Below the pieces are notes generated by a model. That model was given only the letters and a program-made list of their open reading frames with translations. It had not been told where the DNA came from and searched no databases. Below, piece after piece: positions 33,946 to 41,309 of a DNA stretch of 64,000 bases (position 1 is the stretch's first letter; each line of letters opens with the position of its first letter). Origin of the DNA: Conchocele bisecta (Eukaryota > Mollusca > Bivalvia > Lucinida > Thyasiridae); assembly GCA_029237695.1 (NCBI GenBank), contig CM055277.1:38288242-38352241 (forward strand). Direction: 5' to 3'. The position numbers and the translations under genes are program-made.

Positions 33946-34553
33946 ACATTATAAGCGGTTGGTTGATCAGTCTTTAGCAGAAGCTTGGCGTGTTTAGTTT
34001 CCGAAAGCATCCGTCGAACCTCCAGGCGCTCCTGGCGCATTGGAATAACGTCGTTCTCTCTAAGACATTCATCGAACGAGTCTCGGTCCTTGCAGTGAAA
34101 GAGGGCGACCCATTTCGTTTGCTCGCGCAGATCCCTGAGGACGGCGTTGTACTTCTGAGTGGAGATCCATACGCTTTGCCTCGCATGGAGGCCAGAAAAT
34201 GCGAGCTCGGAGAGCATGTCCTTCTTTTTCGTCATCGCCGCCTTGGCCGAGCAATCGTCAATCACGTATAGGGTGGGCTCTCCCTGGAATATTTGATAGA
34301 AGACACGCAGCCAACCGTGAAGCCTGTCGCCGGGGTCAATAACGTATACCTCAGGGTCGGTCCATATCCAAGGGCGCCGCTGATACGTCTCGTTGTGCCG
34401 CACAGTGGGACACAGGATCACGATGTGACGAAAGGCATCGTGGTAAGAGCCCTCGAGTAAGTCGAGGATGAAAACCGTTTTTCCGCATCCTGTCTGCCCA
34501 CATATTATAGCAGAGTGTGCATCTCCAATCGCGAATTGGTATTGATTTTTTTT
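33930..34553 (-). CDS. ATP: Packaging ATPase (FtsK/A32 type)
   Basis: The virion packaging ATPase of Polintons. Walker A (CGQTGCGKT) lies at about 34510-34484, and Walker B (LYVIDDCS) near 34270. They are followed by the sensor-like STQKYN and HCKDRDSFDECLRENDVIP, which are very typical of the family. The frame is open from the codon after the capsid-protein stop (34554) to 33930, about 207 residues. There is no ATG between that stop and Walker A, so the start is uncertain; the GTG at 34421 would remove Walker A. It lies downstream of the capsid gene, in the same frame. Confidence 0.92.
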   Translation of the reverse strand, partial: KKNQYQFAIGDAHSAIICGQTGCGKTVFILDLLEGSYHDAFRHIVILCPTVRHNETYQRRPWIWTDPEVYVIDPGDRLHGWLRVFYQIFQGEPTLYVIDDCSAKAAMTKKKDMLSELAFSGLHARQSVWISTQKYNAVLRDLREQTKWVALFHCKDRDSFDECLRENDVIPMRQERLEVRRMLSETKHAKLLLKTDQPTAYNVISNY

Positions 34554-35849
34554 TTAGTACATCGCTGATACGTATCGGCCATCTTCGATGTTGAGTTGCG
34601 CGTCCGTAATTATATATAAGTACACGTTCAATGTGCCAGCTCCATCCGCCTCTTTGGTTATCTGGATCGTCACACCCTCGCTAGCGTTCTCAACTTGGCG
34701 TCCGCTACCGTGCATTTGGTCGTCGTCGCTGGCTCGCATGTCTAGCCATAACGCGTATTTGGTAGTCAGGAAATCCACGAGGGAGACGTCCGAGAGCTGC
34801 AGGTCTTTGGCAACCGCGGCAACCTCCGGGTAACGCTTAGAGCCGGAAGCAAAATGTTTCCTTACTTCGTCCCACTGCTGGTGCGCGCGAAGACCCGCGC
34901 TGTATAGTTGATTGGGTAATCCCTCGATCGTCACCTCTACCTTCGTGATTTTTGGGTTATAAAATTTGTCGGATTTTCTAGCACCGAGCGCGAACCGTCC
35001 CTCCTCGAACAACATCAGTATACCTTTCATCGAGCGGGCGGGTACGTTGACATTAATATTCCACAATGTGTCGCCTTTGTCTTTCGTCATCTTGCGATGG
35101 TGAAGAACTCGGTCGTAAAGTATGGCAACGCGCCCGGCGTACTGGGTTCTGATCAATCGCGCGAGTTCGGGCATCGTGACCATGTCGTACTCCAGCGAAA
35201 CATTGTCGATCGTATACTTCGATGTCATGTCAGTGGCCATGATAACTCGGCCGTAGTCATTGAACGTTAGTTCGTATTCGAGGCGGTCAGCCAAAGCGCT
35301 CTGATAGTAGGGCATGTGACTCTCCAGCAAGTCAAAGTCGAGCGGGATGTAGAATCGGTTGCCGTAAGCGACCGTAACCGCGTTGTCGCTCGCGATGTTA
35401 TCTACCTTGTCACCAGCCCCGATTCTAAGTCTGGTTACGTTCCTATTTCGGCTGGTGTTAATACCTTGATATACCGCATTTTCGCGCTCTTGCGCCGTCT
35501 TCCACAGGTCCTGGTAACAATGGTAGACGTCGCTGTCATCGATCGACAACACCTCATTACCAGAAATCTTTATCATGGTCTTCTTGACGATGGCGCGACC
35601 CAGGTTCTGAACGATGGTTCGGTCCGCGTCCGTCGATGTAAGCGAAATAGTGAAAGCGAGGCGAACAGTCCCCGGCGTAATGACGTCGCTAGCTCCGAGG
35701 TTGGGGAAGCGAACTAAGAGTTGCTGGTTCTGGTCGATCGTTGAGGGGTTGTTCGTAATAACGACACTCTGTCTCACACCTTTTGCCCCGAGGGGGTCAC
35801 GCAGTCTGCGATATGGATTGAGTTTGCGACCGTATTGACTCGAAGACAT
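34554..35849 (-). CDS. PY: Major capsid protein, double jelly-roll
   Basis: An intact 431-residue ORF. The middle section (NRFYIPLDFDLLESHMPYY, then ALADRLEYELTFNDYGRVI) is a hallmark of the Polinton PY protein, identified in the literature as a double-jelly-roll major capsid protein. The N-terminus (residues 1-30) is basic and rich in Arg/Tyr. The length fits the family. It would form the icosahedral shell of a virion-like particle. The ATG at 35849 faces the plus-strand gene at 35900 across 50 bp of AT-rich DNA, and the ATPase follows directly. This is the best-preserved structural gene of the element. Confidence 0.95.
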   Translation of the reverse strand: MSSSQYGRKLNPYRRLRDPLGAKGVRQSVVITNNPSTIDQNQQLLVRFPNLGASDVITPGTVRLAFTISLTSTDADRTIVQNLGRAIVKKTMIKISGNEVLSIDDSDVYHCYQDLWKTAQERENAVYQGINTSRNRNVTRLRIGAGDKVDNIASDNAVTVAYGNRFYIPLDFDLLESHMPYYQSALADRLEYELTFNDYGRVIMATDMTSKYTIDNVSLEYDMVTMPELARLIRTQYAGRVAILYDRVLHHRKMTKDKGDTLWNINVNVPARSMKGILMLFEEGRFALGARKSDKFYNPKITKVEVTIEGLPNQLYSAGLRAHQQWDEVRKHFASGSKRYPEVAAVAKDLQLSDVSLVDFLTTKYALWLDMRASDDDQMHGSGRQVENASEGVTIQITKEADGAGTLNVYLYIITDAQLNIEDGRYVSAMY

Positions 35850-35899
35850 AATCTATTAAACCTGTATGGTTTTATCTTTAATATAATAATTTATAAATA
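35850..35899. promoter_or_regulatory. Bidirectional AT-rich promoter-like spacer
   Basis: 50 bp separate the divergent capsid (minus) and coiled-coil (plus) genes. On the plus strand it ends AATTTATAAATA against the ATG, the same block as before 29933. The reverse strand reads TTAAAGATAAAACC towards the capsid ATG. Confidence 0.5.
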
Positions 35900-36220
35900 A
35901 TGGCTGATTACGATGCTGACATGTATGAAATCGGCAGAGACGATTACCTCGATGATGAGGATGATGATGATGATGGCTTCGAGGATCCCCTCACGTCACC
36001 CACCATACAAACTCCAGATCCAATCCAATTGGGTAGCGCTATCAGCAGCGTTGGTCAAAGTCGGGAATTACTTGAGGGAGCTGTAAACGACTACTACAAC
36101 AGTTTAATAGAAAAAGGTCTGGTCCCATCTGTCGGACGTGACTACTCCAAATTCGAATTGGATCTGAACGGTAGATTGCGACTAAAATCATCAAATACAG
36201 GGGCGGTGGCGAACTCATAA
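35900..36220 (+). CDS. Coiled-coil/TM Polinton protein, fragment 1
   Basis: A 106-residue acidic N-terminal part (Asp/Glu run at residues 18-29), followed by ...DYYNSLIEKGLVPS...DYSKFELDLNGRLR. The reading continues in another frame from about 36182 (KIIKYRGGGEL..., ...GFTDWKRG) into the next fragment. The last ~15 residues of this ORF are thus out of frame. Together the three fragments at 35900-37136 form one gene of roughly 410 residues, a composition I recognise from metazoan Polintons. Function unknown; the C-terminal part is membrane-associated. Confidence 0.75.
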   Translation: MADYDADMYEIGRDDYLDDEDDDDDGFEDPLTSPTIQTPDPIQLGSAISSVGQSRELLEGAVNDYYNSLIEKGLVPSVGRDYSKFELDLNGRLRLKSSNTGAVANS

Positions 36221-36264
36221 GAAACGAACTAGGATTCACAGATTGGAAGCGCGGTAAAACAATT

Positions 36265-36786
36265 ATGCCGGCCCGCGCTGTAGAGGCCCTACAGTCTACC
36301 GACGAAACGATGGCGAAGACGACCGCCGCGATAGAAACTGTCGAGCTCAGCGAGGTCCCTCGAGTGGCCACCGACGCTATTAACACGATGGAGACCGCGT
36401 TCAGCGTCCAATCGCAATTGGGGGAAATACTCAACGATGACCCACCGTTACCTCTTCGAGAACTCCGGGGACTCAATAAGGCTCTGCAAACGGTCCGGGG
36501 TGAACTGGTCCTTAACCTCTCCAAACTCACGGCGTTGGATGACCATATCGCGCTAGAAAAAAGAAAACTTGAGGGAGCCCGTGGTGATAGAGAATCTATC
36601 GAGCTGATCAACAAACGCCTGCGGTCGTTGCTGGATGAAAAAGCAGCTCGTTTGGAGGCTGCCTCAACTAACCGCGAGGCTCTTCGCACCCAAATCAGTC
36701 GGATCCGCGAAACAATATCGAGGGTTCTGAGACGACACTCGGTGAACGTCTTCGCACTTTGTTCAGAGAGCAGGGCATCACGATAG
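36265..36786 (+). CDS. Coiled-coil/TM Polinton protein, fragment 2
   Basis: The centre of the gene. PLRELRGLNKALQTVRGEL, LTALDDHIALEKRKLEGA and DEKAARLEAASTNREALRTQ show a long heptad-rich coiled coil between residues ~60 and 155. The frame is open upstream to the frameshift near 36182. The last ~20 residues are again out of frame because of a second indel near 36720-36735. Confidence 0.8.
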   Translation: MPARAVEALQSTDETMAKTTAAIETVELSEVPRVATDAINTMETAFSVQSQLGEILNDDPPLPLRELRGLNKALQTVRGELVLNLSKLTALDDHIALEKRKLEGARGDRESIELINKRLRSLLDEKAARLEAASTNREALRTQISRIRETISRVLRRHSVNVFALCSESRASR

Positions 36787-37136
36787 CAAGCATCCTCGTT
36801 GCTATCGGTATGACTATAACAACCATAGTTCAAGCTTTCACAGGTGGCGCAACAGCACCCGCGCCAGCACCCACACCACCACCCGCACCAGCATCCGGTG
36901 GAGCCAAGGAGTGGGTAAAAAAACAACTAAAAGCCCTCGCCAGTCTTCTAGCTAAATTAGCCGGAAAGGCGGCTGGCGCACTACCTGGATTGATAGGAGG
37001 TATTATTTCTTACTTACTATCTATATTATCGAAAACGATTGGGTGGTTTGCTAATAATGTTTGGGCCGTAATCGTGGCTATCGCTGGTCTCCTACTTTTA
37101 GCCTCCCGAGAGTTCCTAAATCCAAAGCACAAATAG
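36759..37136 (+). CDS. Coiled-coil/TM Polinton protein, C-terminal fragment
   Basis: The frame is open upstream (ERLRTL before FREQGITIASILVAIGMTI, a strongly conserved-looking segment). It contains three hydrophobic stretches (about residues 6-27, 74-92, 100-118) separated by a Pro/Ala linker and a basic KEWVKKQLKALASLLAKLAGK. It is the membrane-anchored tail of the protein begun at 35900. The nominal ATG is internal to the gene. Confidence 0.8.
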   Translation: MFREQGITIASILVAIGMTITTIVQAFTGGATAPAPAPTPPPAPASGGAKEWVKKQLKALASLLAKLAGKAAGALPGLIGGIISYLLSILSKTIGWFANNVWAVIVAIAGLLLLASREFLNPKHK

Positions 37137-37955
37137 TCCGGCCGCCACTAGGGCTACGACGAGCCCTAATTTCTCCTCCTCGTGGGTTGTGATACTATTT
37201 TTCCCCCAATCGCGTTCAACAGTGTTGAGGGGGGAACTCAATTCGTGAATTGGGGTTCCTATTGCAGAGGGTGAAACAGGAGCGGAACTCGGTGGAACAC
37301 TGGGTTCAAATGAACTTGATTCGTGAATTGGGGTGGGTGCTTGCGGTTTTATGAAATCGCTTCCGCTGTTGGGGGTGCGTTTGATGATACCCGTGTTCAC
37401 GTTCCCGTTGTGACCGATTTTTTGATTGGCGGTGGCGATTACGATCTGATTATTGTAACCGTCAACCGGGTCGTCTCGTAGTATCATATTGCTCGGCGCC
37501 ATATAAAGACCTATACCAAATACGTAGTCTACCGGGGTGCTGGCAGTCTGCAAAACGTCTTGATAATTCTGGATCGTCTTCTCCAGGTCCACCTTAGCCG
37601 AGATGGCGTCCTCAACAAGTGCCAAGAACTGTTTTTGTGCGTCAAACGCCGTTCCGACTCCTATTATAGAACTGCGAGTTTGCTTCTGTGCGCCGAGGAT
37701 GGCCCAGACGTATGTGCGAATGGAGTCGTTGAGGCGGGTAACACCACCCTGCGTAAATCCAGTGCTTTCATCTAACATAAATGTGGTCCAAGCATTTCGC
37801 ATCTGCGGAGCATCACCCAGGTCTAGGTATTCCACGTGGGCTACTTTAGTAGGCAGCCAATGGCAATCACCATCATTACACGCAAGTCCACCAAGCACTT
37901 CAGCACCGAACGTCATCTTATTCAACTTATAATTATATTTAGTCCATGTTGCCAT
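37116..37955 (-). CDS. Conserved Polinton structural-type protein, C-terminal part
   Basis: A 279-residue ORF. Residues 50-170 (LNDSIRTYVWAILGAQKQTRSSIIGVG, ...DAISAKVDLEKTIQNYQDVLQTAS, VDYVFGIGLYMAPSNMILR) look like a conserved Polinton protein of unknown function. They are followed by a Ser/Pro-rich linker and a C-terminal membrane span (LGLVVALVAAGLFVLWI). The frame is open upstream of the ATG to ~38052 with coding-like residues (GERLDKVPVYFSGLW), so it is probably joined to the ORF at 38038-38586 by a single frameshift. The 3' end overlaps the convergent gene by 21 bp. Confidence 0.75.
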   Translation of the reverse strand: MATWTKYNYKLNKMTFGAEVLGGLACNDGDCHWLPTKVAHVEYLDLGDAPQMRNAWTTFMLDESTGFTQGGVTRLNDSIRTYVWAILGAQKQTRSSIIGVGTAFDAQKQFLALVEDAISAKVDLEKTIQNYQDVLQTASTPVDYVFGIGLYMAPSNMILRDDPVDGYNNQIVIATANQKIGHNGNVNTGIIKRTPNSGSDFIKPQAPTPIHESSSFEPSVPPSSAPVSPSAIGTPIHELSSPLNTVERDWGKNSITTHEEEKLGLVVALVAAGLFVLWI

Positions 37956-38037
37956 TTTTCTAACTGGTGGTGGGGTGGCCCCTCGAGCGCTCCATAGCCC
38001 TGAGAAATATACTGGAACTTTATCCAGACGCTCCCCA

Positions 38038-38586
38038 CTAACTAAGGCTTTTTAGGTGAACTAAATCTAAACTGTTGGTCGAGGTGTATACTTTCTGTCT
38101 CCAGTCGGCGTCTTTTGATACCCCAAATTCGCTACACAATCTTTCGAACGCCTTACGGTCGTATGTGCTGGAAATGGGATCCCAGCCATCGTCTTGAGGC
38201 AGTGGAATACCTAGTTCTTTGAGAATCCTCCTAATTGTGTAATACACGTGAAAGTTGAAGACGCTACTGCTTAACATGCTGTTACGGTCTGCTATGTGGT
38301 CTCTGAAAGAGACACCACACCCGGTTGTGGCACACCATACAGCGAAATTTAGCTGGTTCTGCCAGAAGTTCATATGGGAAAACTCCCATCTTAATAATAC
38401 ATCTCGACTAGTAGTCTTTGGAACTACATATTTCTCAAACGTGTTAGGGAAATTGGTGTCGAAACCCGTGCCCAAACTAGCTCTTATTGTGGGGTGCACA
38501 AGCCCACCAATGGTGTTCTTTTGTTTGTATTTACCTCCGACCGCGTACTTTGTATTAGAGTTAAAGCTAAATGCTTTGGTATCCAT
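38038..38586 (-). CDS. Conserved Polinton structural-type protein, N-terminal part
   Basis: A 182-residue ORF. RDVLLRWEFSHMNFWQNQLNF followed by AVWCATTGCGVSFRDH, and TIRRILKELGIPLPQDD, are recognisable Polinton features. It ends at 38038, where another frame carries on into 37955. A single indel at about 38040-38055 would turn the two into one ~490-residue protein. I cannot assign a biochemical role. It starts at 38586, divergent from and overlapping the nominal start of the penton gene. Confidence 0.75.
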   Translation of the reverse strand: MDTKAFSFNSNTKYAVGGKYKQKNTIGGLVHPTIRASLGTGFDTNFPNTFEKYVVPKTTSRDVLLRWEFSHMNFWQNQLNFAVWCATTGCGVSFRDHIADRNSMLSSSVFNFHVYYTIRRILKELGIPLPQDDGWDPISSTYDRKAFERLCSEFGVSKDADWRQKVYTSTNSLDLVHLKSLS

Positions 38587-38603
38587 TGAAAGATATTATT
38601 ATT

Positions 38604-39293
38604 ATGTTTGCTTCTATCACTAATGTTCAAAATGGGAGTTGTGAACTTCAAAAGTCGATCGACAACTGCTGCAGAAAACGCCGGGTAGGCCTCAGATCAA
38701 TCACCTTCACGGTTGGGTGGAAAAACGTGGGGGATAAGGAAGAGTTCGGCTACTGGAAGGATAGAGGACAAGTAATTGTGAGGCTGCCCCCCGGCCTTTG
38801 GAGTTCGAGATCCCTCCAAACTTTTGTCGCGTCGGAGCTTGCTGGTAGAGCCAACCTCACAATCTCGAAAGTCACCGGACTCGCGACCTTTACCGTCGAA
38901 CCCACCAACCAGGTAACGATCACCTCGGCTTTGGCCGTAATGTTAGGATTAGCAACCACTTACAACGAGAATGAACTCCCTGTCTTCCTCAGGGGCGAGC
39001 ACCGAGGCTCTTTCCCGGTGAACTTTACCTTCACAAAAACTATCGGGGTGCACCTGGATCGGGTGAACACATCGTACAACCTGGTAGACGGCACTCCCAG
39101 CACATTACTAAAAACTGTGCCGGCCAGCGATTGTTTCTTTGGGGAGACTGTGACATTAGACTTCCCACACCCCGAGATGAAAGTTTTGGAATCGGGACAC
39201 ATCCACGAGTTGAAGATTTCTATTCTCGATGATCAAGCGAGAAAGTTGAATAACTATTACCCGATTTCGGTCGTTCTCGAAATAACCGATTAA
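38604..39293 (+). CDS. Probable penton (minor capsid) protein, single jelly-roll
   Basis: 229 residues from M at 38604. An earlier in-frame ATG at 38571 would overlap the divergent gene, so I prefer the internal one. It has a beta-rich pattern, many Thr/Val strands, and ends HIHELKISILDDQARKLNNYYPISVVLEI, a closing motif typical of Polinton minor capsid proteins. It would occupy the fivefold vertices of the capsid. The call rests on composition and context; a structural prediction would be decisive. Confidence 0.7.
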   Translation: MFASITNVQNGSCELQKSIDNCCRKRRVGLRSITFTVGWKNVGDKEEFGYWKDRGQVIVRLPPGLWSSRSLQTFVASELAGRANLTISKVTGLATFTVEPTNQVTITSALAVMLGLATTYNENELPVFLRGEHRGSFPVNFTFTKTIGVHLDRVNTSYNLVDGTPSTLLKTVPASDCFFGETVTLDFPHPEMKVLESGHIHELKISILDDQARKLNNYYPISVVLEITD

Positions 39294-39326
39294 ACATTAA
39301 TATATATATATATATACATATTAATC

Positions 39327-39656
39327 ATGAGCATATACGGTCCAGGTAGTTCCAACTTAGAACGGGACGTTCCCGTCGCGGCCGCGGCATACGATGAAGC
39401 CGCGATGAGAAGGCTGGAGAGGGGCGTAGCACAGTCCCACACAATTTTAACTAGGGCGGTTGCGCAAATGGAAAAAATACAAGCTCGAAAACCCGTCATA
39501 ACAATTTGTGCCGAGGAGCGGGGTTCACTAAGCGAGGGGGCCTACGAATATTCATTCGGTGCCAACGCGAGCAACAGATACGGGGGATACACCATGGCAG
39601 TGTCCGGGACGATTTTTCGTCTGCTCGGTCAACTTTCGTGGACACGCCACTGGTGA
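39327..39656 (+). CDS. Polinton beta-rich protein, N-terminal fragment
   Basis: 109 residues. The N-terminal two thirds (ERGVAQSHTILTRAVAQMEKI helix, then YEYSFGANASNRYGGYTM) look conserved. The last ~20 residues are out of frame after an indel near 39600-39640. It is preceded by (TA)n and TATTAATC before the ATG. The other half is in the next entry. It may be a minor virion protein or fibre-like beta domain; uncertain. Confidence 0.65.
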   Translation: MSIYGPGSSNLERDVPVAAAAYDEAAMRRLERGVAQSHTILTRAVAQMEKIQARKPVITICAEERGSLSEGAYEYSFGANASNRYGGYTMAVSGTIFRLLGQLSWTRHW

Positions 39657-39861
39657 AGTCCGAGTGAATGTCGTCCTGAATGGTGTAGAACAGAATATTG
39701 GCATCACCAAGCACGCGGGGCAGAGGTCAGGGTTTACTATATTCGATGATGACACTACCATTAAAGTTTCGGCAGGTAGTGTTATTAACTTTGTTACAAA
39801 AATTGGCGACCAATCGGCTTCCTCCACTGCAGTGACACTGTTAATACAACATGATTTATGA
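39559..39861 (+). CDS. Polinton beta-rich protein, C-terminal fragment
   Basis: A 100-residue ORF in the +1 frame. The part from ~28 (TGEVRVNVVLNGVEQNIGITK, then FTIFDDDTTIKVSAGSVINF and ALTLLIQ-like end) is a beta-sandwich-like pattern that completes the gene starting at 39327. The nominal first ~25 residues are a shadow of the upstream part. The stop overlaps the next ATG (39858). Confidence 0.65.
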   Translation: MPTRATDTGDTPWQCPGRFFVCSVNFRGHATGEVRVNVVLNGVEQNIGITKHAGQRSGFTIFDDDTTIKVSAGSVINFVTKIGDQSASSTAVTLLIQHDL

Positions 39862-40460
39862 TGAATGACGAGAAACTATATCCACACTTACCTTCGGGGA
39901 CGGTCGACCCGGCATCCTTTAGGATGACCAGGATCGTCGAGATACAACATATTCTACAACACGAGGGAGAGACGCGGACGGGATATGCGAAGAAATATAG
40001 ACGGTCGGTCAATATATTAGAGGGGGTGAGCACCGCGTTAGCCTCAGCATCCGTTATAAGTGGGGTGGGGAGTGTGTCTTTATTGTCAACAATCGTCGCT
40101 GCACCGGTCGCGGTGGCCTTGAGTCGTGTAGCGGTGGGGGCGGGACTGCTTTGCATGACGGCCAGACTCGTGGGCCGAAAACTAGAGGCCAAGAGTCGAA
40201 AGCACGATCGAATAGCGGTTTTCGCGAGATCTAAGAAAAACAGTATCGACGTTATCGTATCGAAAGCGATAGCCGACAACGATATATCAGATAGCGAGTT
40301 CAAAATGGTCGTCGAAGAGATGGTCAGATACCAGGAGTTAAAGGGTACTATCCGGTCCAAGGCTCGACCACAAATTCTGGCGGACGAAGATATAAAAAAA
40401 CTCGTAATGGAAGGAAGGGCCGACGAGAGAAAAAATCTCCTCGCCCGTCTCGGGACGTGA
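39858..40460 (+). CDS. Conserved Polinton protein with hydrophobic core (200 aa)
   Basis: An intact ORF that overlaps the upstream stop by 4 bp (ATGA). A basic YAKKYRRSVNILEGVSTAL precedes two hydrophobic stretches (VISGVGSVSLLSTIVAAPVAVAL and VAVGAGLLCMTARLVG, ~60-105). These are followed by a charged helical tail (KKNSIDVIVSKAIADNDISDSEF). I recognise this as a family common next to Polinton or virus-like genes in invertebrate genomes, with function unknown. It is the last gene before the right TIR (131 bp away). Confidence 0.8.
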   Translation: MMNDEKLYPHLPSGTVDPASFRMTRIVEIQHILQHEGETRTGYAKKYRRSVNILEGVSTALASASVISGVGSVSLLSTIVAAPVAVALSRVAVGAGLLCMTARLVGRKLEAKSRKHDRIAVFARSKKNSIDVIVSKAIADNDISDSEFKMVVEEMVRYQELKGTIRSKARPQILADEDIKKLVMEGRADERKNLLARLGT

Positions 40461-40591
40461 TATGCTTATTCGCGTGTTTGAGGCAACAGCAGGATATTCC
40501 TCCACCTTACAGCCCAGCTGTTCCGACGGCGCCTCCATACGGAACATAAAACTTTTTTGAGCCCCGTTACACCACCGTGACTTATCACAAA

Positions 40592-40861
40592 CTACTCCTC
40601 ATATTTGTTTAACATGACAATTTCCAAAATAATATACGCGTAGGAGATAAGTTTTTTTATTTTTCATTCCATTTTATGAATATGCTTAGAATGGGGATTC
40701 AACCTTTATACACATTATTTTTTTACATTTTTCGTAGATTACCATCTACGCACAATTTGTTGTTATTGTACTGTATCGCCTCGTACACACTCAGTATCTT
40801 TTCCACTACTTTTTTCACTACCCACCAAAAAGGGGACGAACTGACTCTTTCCTATACTACT
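40592..40861. repeat. Polinton right terminal inverted repeat
   Basis: It begins CTACTCCTCATATTTG and ends CCTATACTACT, the inverse of 24512-24780 with one 1-bp indel. The ORF at 40676-41113, which crosses its outer edge into flanking DNA, is not a gene. Confidence 0.95.
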
Positions 40862-40866
40862 CGTCG
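40862..40866. repeat. Right 5-bp target-site duplication of the Polinton
   Basis: CGTCG directly follows the terminal CTACT and matches 24507-24511. Confidence 0.65.
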
Positions 40867-40912
40867 TCATTTGTATTGTCGCCATCTTGTTTACCAAGAG
40901 ACAGAAACTTAC

Positions 40913-41000
40913 CAAAATCTCTCCAGTATTTTACGAATCTCTCGTGCTTCACGTTCAACGTTTGTCCGATTCCTGTTATACCAGCAACATTATCGTCATA
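40913..41000 (-). CDS. Possible 88-nt exon flanking the Polinton (weak)
   Basis: On the minus strand an open stretch (ITGIGQTLNVKHERFVKYW) ends at a good donor (TTTTG|GTAAGT, donor at 40907-40912). A possible acceptor (ATGTAG) lies just before 41000. If real, the Polinton inserted in the intron ~45 bp beyond this donor. No other exon of the gene is identified, and the acceptor lacks a strong pyrimidine tract. Confidence 0.25.
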
Positions 41001-41309
41001 CTACATGTACTACACGGGTAAGGAAAAATCGACGTATGTCCTGTTATGTGTTGTGTTTCTGGCCGATCTACCTGTATTGTGTTATTAGCAACACTCCCCA
41101 CCCACTTCGTTAAACAAGCTGTTCTGTCTTCTATTTCGTCTGCTGTACCAGTTTGTGTATGGTGTTTTCAACAACTGCGTTTGATAAGTTATTGCTAGTT
41201 TCACCATAATCAACATTATAAATAAGTGAATATCATTGTATGCTCTTTTTCTTCTTGTTGGGTGCCTTTGGTCAAATAACCTCGCTGGTATATCTTCTAA
41301 GTAAGATTT

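Larger units (their letters stand above)
24512..40861. mobile_element. Maverick/Polinton, full length, 16.35 kb
   Basis: The ends are 269/270-bp inverted repeats with the canonical AG...CT termini, bordered by CGTCG direct repeats. Inside are protein-primed DNA polymerase B, a retroviral-type integrase, an A32-like packaging ATPase and a double-jelly-roll capsid protein, which is the diagnostic Polinton set. There are also a probable penton protein and half a dozen small proteins conserved in such elements. The length is in the normal 15-20 kb range. Several genes are split by frameshifts and polB carries a stop codon, so this copy as read is not fully functional. The TIRs differ only by one base in a poly-A run, which points to recent insertion. 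Confidence 0.97.

Noticed and set aside
40676..41113. 145-aa ORF at the right Polinton end.
   Set aside because: It spans the terminal inverted repeat and host flank, with no coding features.
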